Below, piece by piece: positions 55,391 to 64,000 of a DNA stretch of 64,000 nt. Position 1 is the stretch's first letter. Each line of letters starts with the position of its first letter. A program made the translations under genes and the position numbers. This DNA is from Allomyces arbusculus (lineage: Eukaryota; Blastocladiomycota; Blastocladiomycetes; Blastocladiales; Blastocladiaceae): positions 1-64,000 of the forward strand of contig JADHYV010000036.1 in assembly GCA_027604705.1 (NCBI GenBank), in the 5' to 3' direction. The notes under the pieces were generated by a model. That model was not told where the DNA came from, did not search any database, and worked only from the letters and a program-made list of their open reading frames with translations.

Positions 55391-56233
55391 AGTGGAGGAG
55401 GGAGGGTATGCTTGTCGCGCTGTTGTCGTCGCTTGGTGCACGGGGAGCTGCTGCAAGGGCGTCGAAGCTATATATACTATCGTAGGGAGTGCGTAGCGTC
55501 GCGCAGCACCGGTGCCAGAGATCAACGGGTCAATCCATCAGGCGCCAACAGGGCGGATGATTGGGAGCGGCAACCAGAAGAAAACAAGGGCCCATGGAAC
55601 AACACGAGCTACCGGTCTGTTGTTAGCATGCGATTATCCTACGTGGATAGTGCTGAACAAGGAACAACGAAAGGTTTGATCGAAAACACAAAGGTGTGGA
55701 TGCCTGTTCAGGTTTGCTCCAACGTTGTCTGTGCGCTGCTTTGTTGTCAAACAATGCTTTTCCAACTTGGCGTCTTTCCTCATTCGTGATTCCGTGCACG
55801 CCCTGTAACGCGTCGCTCGCATTCTACCTGGCAGGCTTGGCTTCTTTGTCGAACTGGCAGCGTTGAGCGCTCTTTTGGCGGCGCTCCTTGTTATGCTCAA
55901 AGACTGGCATTGTTGGGCATGTTCTCGTCTTGCTTCGTTCCTTGGTCATGTTCCCTTGCTGGATGTGCCGCGCTGTTCCTGTCGCGATCGCACCATTAGC
56001 CTCCTTGCAAGTCATCCAGAAACGAAGACGAAACAAAGCAGCTCATTTTCTGTTGCAGAGAATAAACGGAGCAGCGCATCGTCTGTTCCACTCAATACAC
56101 ATCACAAGTCGATGCCGCTGTGTCCTGGTCCTGGTCCTGGCCCCAACCGAACACATCTCAGACAATTTCATCCAACAGAACGAGAAATTATGTATTTACA
56201 ACTGGAAAGCAAAGCGGCACACTGTCCACCCAT
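55391..56233. other. Intergenic between ODC-like and RXT2-like genes
   Basis: Holds the ODC-like promoter (TATA at 55469-55476) and AT-richer sequence to 56233. No other gene is recognised. Confidence 0.45.
55469..55476 (-). promoter_or_regulatory. TATA box of ODC-like gene
   Basis: TATATATA on the minus strand, ~80 bp upstream of the ATG at 55390. Its position rules out an in-frame start at 55525 and supports the chosen one. Confidence 0.65.
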
Positions 56234-57581
56234 TCACCCGTGCCTAGATGGCGGTGCCGCACCCGCCGTCGCCGCGCCCGCCGCGGCCGATCCGCTCACA
56301 CCGGCCACAGGCGCGTCGTCTTGCCGCGGTGGCGCGATCCGCACACGCTCCTTGATGACTTTCCACAGGAACTGCTGCTGGTGGCCGACATGATTGAGCC
56401 CAAGACTCACGTCCTGCAGCTGCGTAATGAGCTCGCTCGATGCACCAAACATGTCCTGTCGAACCGCGTCGTCGTGTCAGTCACGTCGCACACCTCAAAC
56501 TGAGGTAATGCCAGCAACACATACATAGGCCGCCTGCCGCGCACGCACTTCCGGCTCCCCAAACTCGAGCCCGATCCAGTCCGGGTCGTCCTTCTGCAAC
56601 ACGCGAATCAACGTGCCCAACGCATTATGCAAATCCAGTTCGGCCTCGACGAGTCCAACGACCGCAGCCCCCATCGACTCGAGGTGCCGCGGCTTGAAGA
56701 GTGCCGCGAGTTCGGGGCGGTGCACGATATTGTCAAGACTGATCGCAGGCTGCAGCAAGTCCGGGATCGAGACAGCCGCCGGGTCGGCCTGCGGCGGTGG
56801 CGTACTCGTGGTCGTAGCAGGCGGTGGAGGCACGTAGGCAAACATGCGCGAAGTCGTTTGCTTGCCCTGCCACGCGATTTCCTCAATGGTCGGGGCCGCC
56901 GGGGGGTGTGGGGCCATGGGTGGGGCTGGGCGCGTCGGGAGGTCGGCGACGTGACGCTGTAACTTGCGGCCGCGGTTGGAACGCCATGCGGCGCCCGAGT
57001 CGGGAGCGTCTGTTATGGGAGAGAGCGGTGAGCGGGGAGGGGGGGGGGGGGGGGGGGACACACCGGGGGGTGGGCCGACACCCCCGACCCCCAAAGGAAA
57101 ACCCAGTGGGCCCCCGCCCCACCCCCCCGGGGGGGGGGGCGCCCCAGCGGGCCCGGGGGCGNNNNNNNNNNTCCATCCTCTCCTGGATCGCGCGCGTCGC
57201 ACTCCCGACCCCGACCCCGCCCCCCCCCCCCGCCCCCCACCCCCAGGAACCCCACACCCCCCCCGGCCCCCGCCCCCCCGCCCCGGCCCCCCCCCCCCCC
57301 CCCCCCCCACGAACCGGGGCGAGGGACGACAGCCCCGTACCCTCATCGTCATCCAAGTCGTCGCCGTCCGCATCGCCCAGGGCGTCGGTCGCAGAACGCT
57401 TGCCCGGGCGCGGTGCGGGTGCGGGAGCAGATTGACGCGCGCGCCTAGCAACCATGGCGGCGGCAGCAGCGGCCGCGGTCGTCGTGGCCGGCGCGAGCGA
57501 CAAGGGCGGTGGGGGCAGGGCGCGTGTGCTGGTAGACTTGGGGGGCGGAGCCCCAGAGGAGGGCGCGGCGGGCTGGTTCAT
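56234..57581 (-). CDS. RXT2-like subunit of the Rpd3L histone deacetylase complex
   Basis: Exons 57581-57341, 57009-56525 and 56455-56234 give 315 aa. The N-terminus is Ala/Pro-rich with a basic patch and an acidic run (DDLDDDE). The second exon begins DAPDSGAAWRSNRGRKLQR; the NRGRKLQR block and the later stretch DNIVHRPE...LESMGAAVVGLVEAEL followed by LHNALGTLIRVLQKDDPDW resemble the Rxt2 N-terminal domain. Rxt2 belongs to Rpd3L/Sin3 large complexes in the nucleus. The last exon (FGASSELITQLQDVSLGL, FLWKVIKERVRI) joins in phase 0 via GTATGT. The first intron (57010-57340) holds long C/G homopolymers and an assembly gap of 10 N, so its true length is unknown. Family assignment is moderate. 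Confidence 0.65.
57037..57310. other. G/C homopolymer tract with assembly gap
   Basis: Runs of G and C up to about 20 nt flank ten N at 57162-57171. This looks like low-quality consensus at a sequencing or assembly break and should not be interpreted base by base. Confidence 0.9.
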
Positions 57582-58075
57582 GGTGGTTTGCGCTCGGTGG
57601 TCTTGCTACAACTCGGGTTGGAAACGATGCCCGACGATCAATGAACGGGCGCGGGAACGCGGCGAGCGGTCGCCGACGTCGCGGCTGGTGGTGGTTGTGC
57701 GGCCTGTCTCGCACCACCACGTGGAAACCGCGTGCTCATTGCCAGCTCTCGCAGTCACATGGATCAATCTGTTAGCTTGGCGGCTGCAGAACGGCCGTGA
57801 AATGCCTGAAATGCGTCGAGTCGCAGTAGAAAGACCAAGACGTGCTGATAAGATGTGTTGATGAGCAAAAAACTAAAGGTCTGCGTGTGACTGGGTACGG
57901 TTTGAGCCCGGTCGACGCGGGAGGTCAATTCTTGCAAACGACTGGCTTCCCCTCGTCCCTTGCTCTCGCCAGCTGTCGACGATTTTTCAGGTAAAAATGG
58001 TTGCAAGCACTTAAGCACTTGAAATAGATTCATGCCCTTCTTTTCCATCCAGTTGAGAGTCTCTAGCAAACCTGG
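57582..58075. other. Intergenic, promoter of RXT2-like gene
   Basis: No gene seen; composition falls toward AT from 57800. Confidence 0.4.
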
Positions 58076-60705
58076 GTGCCTTGGTCCACTTCATTGATCC
58101 TCATTCGAGGAACCGTGGGTGGGCGCGCATGTCCGCTACCTCGGGATTTTCTGAACAGCACTGTGTCGCCCACGACCGGATTCCATTCCGCGCCGCGCGC
58201 GGCGAGATCAAGCGAGGGCTCACGCCGCTGCGGCCGCGCCAGTCACGGGCAAGGCCGTCGCCTACCCCCTGAACGCGGTGATCCTGCCGGCCGCCGCGTA
58301 CCGCACTCGCATCGCCATCCCGACCGTGACGCAGCTCGAGTCGCTCGACGCGTCGATCCGGTCCGTCGTGCGGGCCAAGTTCCAGTTGCCGCGCGTCTTC
58401 CCCTTGGCCGCCCTCCATGCGTGCTCGTGGGGCTCGTCCCGTTCGCGGACATGGTGGTTGTGCAGCATATCACTGATCTTGCGGTCATGTTGCGGGATCA
58501 TGGGCCAAACGGCGTGCCAGTGTGTGTCGAACTCGGTATTTCGCAGGCGCGGACCATGTGCCCTGTGTCGCGGCTGTCGCGGCCGAATCTTGCGGCGCCG
58601 TTTGTCTCGAGTCGGCTGCCGGGCACGCGTGCGTGGTTTGTCCAGTTGGGGCCGCAGCTCGCGGCGCGCGGGCTGGCCCTGGTCGGCTTGCTGCGCGGCG
58701 CCGAGTTCCCTAACGGCAAGTTCTCTCTGGTGCAGGCCAACCGTCGCACGTTCTCGCTCGTCCTCCCCAACTTGATCAGCCCCTTCCGGGCCGGCCGCAA
58801 TGCATGGCAGACCACGGTCATGACGCGCGGCGCCTACTTTTCGAGGATGTCGCGCCCGACGAGTTCTGCCGCGACCAGGTCCTCACGTTCAATGTCGCGA
58901 CCCTGCACGGCTCAGGCGCCGCCAAGTTCGCTGTCGCCAAGTCTCGCCTTGGCAAGCACAGCCGTGGCAGCAGCAAGCATAGCAGCAAGACGGATGGCTC
59001 GGTCTTGGACAGTTGCTCGACTGGCACAACGGCGCTTTCGACCCGCTCGCGCTCCCGCTCTGCCCAATCGCCGCGTCACGCGGCCACAGCACCGCCGTGA
59101 CCCGCCCGGGCGTGTTTGTCGCGGCCGCGGACCCCGCTGAGTACCAGTCGGCCGTGTCGCGCGTCGACGGCGGCGTCGGCGCGCGGACGCTCGTGACGTA
59201 CACCGATGGGTCGCTCGAGCCCACCACAGGTGCAGCTAGCGCCGGCGTGCTCTTCCCCGATGCGGCGCGCGAGGTCGCGGTGCGCCTGCCCGCCGGCCCG
59301 CATTCGTCCACACGCTCCGAGATTTTCGCGCTCCTCGTCGCGGTCGACTACTGCGACTTTGGCGCACGGCTCGACGTGCGCCTCGACTGGCAGGCGGCCA
59401 TTGCGGGCGCGGCGACTCAGCTCGTCGGCGCCCGCGCTCAAGGCGCGCCACATCGTGCGGTCTTTGATCACGGATTTGTGTCAGCACTATGGCTCGCGTG
59501 TGCGGTTTAGCACATCGACGTCAAGTTGACGTGTAACAAGGGGCACAGCAACGAGTTTGGGAATGAATTTTGCGGTCCGGCTCGCCAAGCGAAGTGCCGC
59601 GCGCACGCCCGAGTCGGCCGTCCAGCTCACAGACACGGTTTTTACGCACCCGCGGTGGGGTCTCGCGACGATGCCGGCGGTACTCGGCGTGCCCGCGTGG
59701 TCGGACCCGCGTCCACTTGCGCTGTGACTCGCCAGCACGGAGCGGTGGGCCGTCATGCTCGGTGTCCACCTTGGGGGTCTACCGTTCGCCGCGACAGTGG
59801 ACTGGGACGCGACAGGCCTCGCGATTCACGGTGGTGCGTGCACGCTTGCGCTCGTCACATCTCGCAAGCAGAACCAGGCCACGTCCTTCCGCATCCAGTC
59901 GCTGTTTGTGTGTTTGATGACGCACGAGTGGCTGCACAACCAGCTCAGTGAGCGGTTCCCCACTGGCCGTGCATCCCTGTGCAGCATGGTCGACGGGCAG
60001 CTGCACTGCTCAGTGTGCCCGTGCCACACAATCGAGTGCGCCCGAGTCCTGGATTGTCTCCGTGCCAACCTGGCCAATGTCGCCTGTCACCTGTTTGCTG
60101 ACGCGCAAACCGACAAGTGCCCGCTGGGCCTGCGCGACCTCGCCGACTGGTTTGCGCTATACATGCTGCCACGCGACCTGGACCCGCTGCATTTGCGCTG
60201 TCTTGCGGCCACCACGGTCAAGTGCGCCGACCTTGTCAAGTGGAAGGAGCTGTTCCCGCCACACGGTGTGCCCATGCCCACCTGTTCCACCGACCATCCC
60301 GTGCCCCTGCTGCAGACCAAGGTGCCATCCCCACGCTCGTGCGCATCATGGACTCGGTGTTGACTGTGATCCAGTCAGAGCTGCGCTTGCCACATGTTTG
60401 TGATTTGATTGAGGATGTGCCACCATGCCCACAGCCACTGCTATGTCATGACCATGAACTGCACACCACTGGCGCGCTGGGCCAAGTCGCTGTGATCCAT
60501 CACTGGCGTCGTGCTGCGCCTTTTGAGCGTCTATGGCCGAGTATCAGGTTCAGGTTTCCTGGTGGGCGAAGGGCGAGCCACCACCACCACGGTCCTTTGA
60601 GTGGCCCATTGCAAGGTTTGTTTTGCATATTTATGTCTCCTAGTGGCAATGTTGTCACTGTGTGGCATAAGGAGTTTGCCAATAAACCTCATCAACACTA
60701 GACCA
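58076..60705 (+). mobile_element. 5'-truncated LINE relic with RT C-terminus and RNase H
   Basis: Readable parts in order begin with the RT thumb/connection region (58260-58400, AYPLNAVILPAAAYRTRI, RSVVRAKFQLPRVF, AALHA) and a linker with QHITDLAVMLRDHG. An RNase H domain follows (59190-59570): TYTDGSLEPTTGAASAGVLF with the first Asp, STRSEIFALLVAV with Glu, and a damaged KGHSNEFGNEF end. A C-terminal region has MTHEWLHNQL and C-x-C, H-type residues (59910-60060). AATAAA occurs near 60677, probably the 3' end. The 5' end with endonuclease and most of the RT palm is missing, as usual for LINEs. At least four frame changes show it is dead. An RNase H after the RT fits Tad1/I-like clades; the clade is not resolved. 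Confidence 0.65.
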
Positions 60706-60969
60706 ATGGCACTTCAAGCCCAATTTTTCCTTGAGATCTAACCCAGATTTGGAATGATCTGGGAACGATGGTGCTGCTCTAATCTGGCTTGCCATTAACT
60801 GTGGACTGTCAGACTGTGCCAAACACTCCAGCTCACAGGTGCACAGTTAGCACCAGTTCGCACCACCCAACAAAAGCAAAGGGCGACAACTGTTGGGACA
60901 TATGCACAAAGGGCCAAAATGGCAGACCATTTCTTTCGTGAGAATCGAATTGAGGGTGCCCAACTGAGT
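60706..60969. other. Sequence between LINE relic and tRNA gene
   Basis: AT-richer than its surroundings, no coding feature. A T run on the minus strand (60916-60919) lies ~50 bp beyond the tRNA 3' end and could terminate RNA polymerase III. Confidence 0.4.
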
Positions 60970-61039
60970 GCGCCGTCCGGGATTCGAACCCGAGCCACCA
61001 CCTTGGGAGGGTGGTATCCTACCCCTGGACCAACGGCGC
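60970..61039 (-). tRNA. tRNA-Gly (anticodon CCC)
   Basis: The minus strand folds into a complete cloverleaf of 70 nt. The acceptor stem GCGCCGT pairs with ACGGCGC. The D arm is GTCC...GGAT. The anticodon stem CCACC/GGTGG encloses the loop CTCCCAA, which gives anticodon CCC. The variable loop has 4 nt, and the T arm has loop TTCGAAT. The internal B box GGTTCGAATCC is perfect and the A box is recognisable. There is no intron and CCA is not encoded. Confidence 0.96.
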
Positions 61040-61558
61040 TGTCCTCCCTGAATGAAGCCCAAAACCCTCAATATGTACCTGTTACAGATGGATGTTCCGA
61101 GGCCGCAGGTCGAAGTGCGACCCTCGCTTGCCCAGCTCTCTGCTGTCCAGTTCGCGGCGGGGCTGTGGTCCTGCGGCACACGACATGGAATTGCGATCAG
61201 CACGACTGCACGTCTCCGTACGTCCAGGTGTTCTTGGCGAGGATTTCGGTGGCGCGGCTCGCGACGCACCGCGCCCATGGCAAGAGTTTCGTTCTGAACC
61301 CCTTGTCGCGCGCCCTGATTCGCATCAACCGATCCGAAGGAAATTATCCGGATGGTTCTCCGGCGGTCCCCAAGAAACCAGTCGGCTCAACCTGTCATGC
61401 GGGGACGCACCTTGCAGCAAGCAAGCAGTACCATGCGCGGGCGAGCCGAGGTGCAGCATGCCGCGTGCGGGAAGGTATAAAATGCGACCACGGCCCTCTC
61501 GATCTAAGGCTCGGCGTTCGTCCTCTCTCCAAAAACCAAACCTGAACAACAATTAACC
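61040..61558. other. Intergenic, promoter of dipeptidase gene
   Basis: No gene seen; TATA box at 61476 near its end. Confidence 0.5.
61476..61482 (+). promoter_or_regulatory. TATA box of dipeptidase gene
   Basis: TATAAAA, 83 bp upstream of the ATG at 61559. Confidence 0.7.
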
Positions 61559-63373
61559 ATGGCCGACCTCGACACGCTCTACGCGCACATTGATGAGCAC
61601 GCTGCCGACTACGTCGAGAAGCTGCGCGAGGTGGTCGCGATCCCGAGGTCAGTTCAACGCCTCTTCACCATGTTTGACCAGCGCTGCTGCACGCACACGA
61701 CAACAACGACAACTTGAAGCACGATGCTGACCAACAAACCACCGCCATCACCGCCATGAACAGTGTCTCGTCGGATGCGACGCTGCGCCCCAAGGTACAT
61801 GAGATGGGTCTGTGGCTGCAGGCTGAGCTCGAGCGTCTGGGCGCCGAGACCAAGCTGCACTACCCGGGCACGCACGTCATGGATGGCGAGGAGCTCGAAC
61901 TGCCGCCGATCGTGCTCGGCACCTACGGCACCGACGAGTCCAAGAAGACGGTGCTCGTCTATGGCCACTACGACGTGCAGCCCGCGTCGCTCTCGGACGG
62001 GTGGACCTCGGACCCCTTCACGCTCACGGAACTCGACAATGGCCGCATGGTCGGCCGTGGGTCGACCGACGACAAGGGCCCCGTCCTCGGCTGGCTGTGG
62101 GTCGTCGAGGCGCACCAGCAGCTCGGCATTGACCTGCCAGTCAACCTCAAGTTCTGCTTTGAGGGCATGGAGGAGAACGGGTCTGAGGGGCTCGACGAGA
62201 TGATTGTTGCCGAGGCTGACGGTTACTTTGCGAACGTCGATGCCGTCTGCATTTCGGACAACTGTACGGCTTCTTTTTGTTATCTCGCACGCGTTTGGAT
62301 CTTGGCGACGCACGCGCATGGAGGGTGTCGACGTTGTTGGCGTTTTCTCGAAGGTTTCGAGCGCGACGTGGTCCTTGATTCATTTGTCCTCGTGCTTTTG
62401 TTGACCTTGGTGTGCGCCATCTTTGCGACCCACGTTCGTTTTTACCAGACTGGCTCGGCACGTCCAAGCCGTGCATCACCGTACGCACTTTTTTTGGCCG
62501 TGTGGTCGACGTGCACCGCGCTGTTCCTTACGTTCACCTCTCTTTGTCGGTTCATCCCTCTAGTTTGGTCTGCGCGGTGTCTCGGCGTTTGCCTTGACCG
62601 TGACGGGCCCCGGCTGGGACCTGCACTCGGGCGTCTACGGTGGCACGCTGCACGAGCCCATGACCGACCTGATTCACCTGATGAGCACGCTCGTCAAGCC
62701 CAACGGCGAGATCCTGATCCCGGGGATCATGGACAATGTCGCGGACCTGACCGAGGAGGAGGAGGCGCTCTACGACGTGCTCGACTTTGACGTGTCGGAG
62801 CTCGAGGCGGCCGCCGGCGCGCAGACGCTGATCCACGACGACAAGAAGCAGACGATCATGCACCGGTGGCGGTACCCGTCGCTCTCGCTGCACGGCATCG
62901 AGGGCGCCTTCTCGGGCCAGGGCGTCAAGACGGTGATCCCGGCCAAGGTTATGGGCAAGTTCTCAATCCGCACGGTGCCGAACCAGACGCCCGACGAGAT
63001 TGCCGAAAAGGTCAAGGCGCACCTCGAGGCCGAGTTTGAGAAGCTCGGCTCCAAGAACACGATGCACGTCGAGGCTTTGCACGGCGGCAAGTGTTGGGTC
63101 GGCGACCTCAACCACCCCAACTTCAAGGCCGGTACGCGCGCGACCGAGAAGGTCTACGGTGTCACGCCCGACTTCACGCGCGAGGGCGGGTCGATCCCGG
63201 TCACGCTCACGTTCCAGGACGCGCTCGGCAAGTCGGTCCTGCTCCTGCCCATGGGCCGCGCCGACGACGGCGCGCACTCGATCAACGAGAAGCTCGACAA
63301 GTCCAACTACCTCAACGGTATCAAGCTGCTCGCGACCTACCTGCACGAGCTGGCTGCTGAGACCGACCTGTAA
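61559..63373 (+). CDS. DUG1: M20-family cytosolic dipeptidase (Dug1/CNDP2-like)
   Basis: Exons 61559-61647, 61764-62263, 62449-62480 and 62564-63373 give 476 aa (human CNDP2 475, yeast Dug1 481). The metallopeptidase signatures are VYGHYDVQPA (metal His and catalytic Asp), STDDKGP (bridging Asp), FEGMEENGSEGL (catalytic and metal Glu), CISDNYWLG (metal Asp, split by an intron) and ADDGAHSINEKL (last metal His). It hydrolyses dipeptides such as Cys-Gly, and in yeast acts in glutathione breakdown in the cytosol. Exon 3 has only 32 nt. Introns are 116, 185 and 83 nt, longer than the local average. The TATA box at 61476 and adenine-rich ATG context suggest strong expression. Confidence 0.95.
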
Positions 63374-63939
63374 TTGCGCGGCGTTGTGGCAGGCACGGCG
63401 CAGCTGTTTTTTTCTTGTTGGGAGGACCCAGAGGGCATGTATGAGCCCTGGCACACATACACATTTTGGTTCATTTTCTTTTGCCATTGCGCGTGTCCGC
63501 GCTGGTTGCTTCCGTGGAGCGGGGTGGCGGGGTGGTCCCGCTGACTTTCGCATCGGTCCGGCGGGCCGTTGTGTGCGCGTGCGGGGTGGAGATAATTTCC
63601 ATCGCCCTTGCGTTTCACGAGCGAGCATGAAGCCGCTTGTGGAAAAACTAAAGGCGGTCCGGTGAGCAGCCGCCGCGTTGCTCTGTTTGGCCAAGCAACC
63701 CGGCCGACGATCCCGTCGCAACCCTTTGCTGCCCCGCCCTTTCGCCGCCGTCGTCGAGGAGCAAAAGTGCCGCAGCGCGTTATATAAACCGCGTTGCCCC
63801 CGGCTCGCAAGGACTTCAGCTCTCGGCGACTGACCGACGACAACGCCAGCAACGAGTGTCAACATCGACGCCGAGCTCTGAACGATCGCGGCCGACCAAC
63901 ATCCACTCGACTTTCCGCAGTTCCATCCCCGAATCAATC
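63374..63939. other. Intergenic, promoter of the next gene
   Basis: No gene seen; a strong TATATAAA stands at 63781-63788. Confidence 0.5.
63781..63788 (+). promoter_or_regulatory. TATA box of edge gene
   Basis: TATATAAA followed by a C/A-rich leader, ~155 bp before the ATG at 63940. Confidence 0.6.
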
Positions 63940-64000
63940 ATGACCGTTAACCCGGACTCAGCTTGGCCCGCGCACTGGCCTGCCGCACAGAGCGAGGTGC
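63940..64000 (+). CDS. Start of a gene cut by the window edge
   Basis: An ATG in good context (aatcatg) opens MTVNPDSAWPAHWPAAQSEV and runs off the window. Together with the TATA box at 63781 it suggests a real gene. Twenty residues are too few to name a family. Confidence 0.5.
   Translation, partial: MTVNPDSAWPAHWPAAQSEV

Overview
The window looks like nuclear DNA of an early-diverging, zoosporic fungus (best guess Blastocladiomycota, second guess Chytridiomycota). The evidence is very GC-rich coding sequence, genes broken by many short introns of about 60-80 nt with CTGAC-like branch sites, and a mixed gene content. Fungal features are squalene epoxidase, a GCN4-like bZIP, RXT2 and Rim4-like RRM proteins; vasohibin and a class C 7TM receptor are genes usually kept in flagellated lineages. 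The sequence directly shows the reading frames and splice sites; the clade is an inference.

Layout. 1-2.9 kb: no supportable gene. 2.9-13 kb: a dense cluster of a single-pass membrane protein, a PHD-PHD-MYST histone acetyltransferase (-), p47/Shp1 cofactor of Cdc48 (+) and a three-RRM protein (+). 13.7-19 kb: a decayed class C receptor, a small acidic protein and a decayed repeat-protein region with a foldback palindrome. 19.2-28.5 kb: tubulin cofactor A, an orphan zinc-knuckle protein (-), squalene epoxidase (-) and a two-module Tudor-like protein. 29.3-33.2 kb: a tandem pair of rubber-oxygenase/mpaB-family genes. 33.8-45.9 kb: a LeuA-type synthase with an altered active-site motif, a C2H2 factor, a GCN4-like bZIP with a five-AUG leader, ribulose-phosphate epimerase with a 13-nt exon, cytochrome b5 (-) and vasohibin (+).

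46-57.6 kb: a PARP-type zinc-finger relic (-), a secreted Thr/Val-rich protein (-), a coiled-coil protein (+), a major facilitator pseudogene (+), an ornithine-decarboxylase-like enzyme with altered substrate residues (-) and an RXT2-like Rpd3L subunit (-) whose first intron holds an assembly gap. 58-64 kb: a 5'-truncated LINE relic with RNase H, tRNA-Gly(CCC) (-), an M20 dipeptidase (+) and the start of one more gene.

There is no operon logic. Shared themes are chromatin and transcription (MYST, RXT2, bZIP, C2H2), microtubule biology (cofactor A, vasohibin) and amino-acid/polyamine metabolism (LeuA-type synthase, ODC-like enzyme, dipeptidase, and a bZIP of the family that regulates such genes). 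All exon boundaries were inferred by hand from frame, phase and GT-AG signals, without transcript data.
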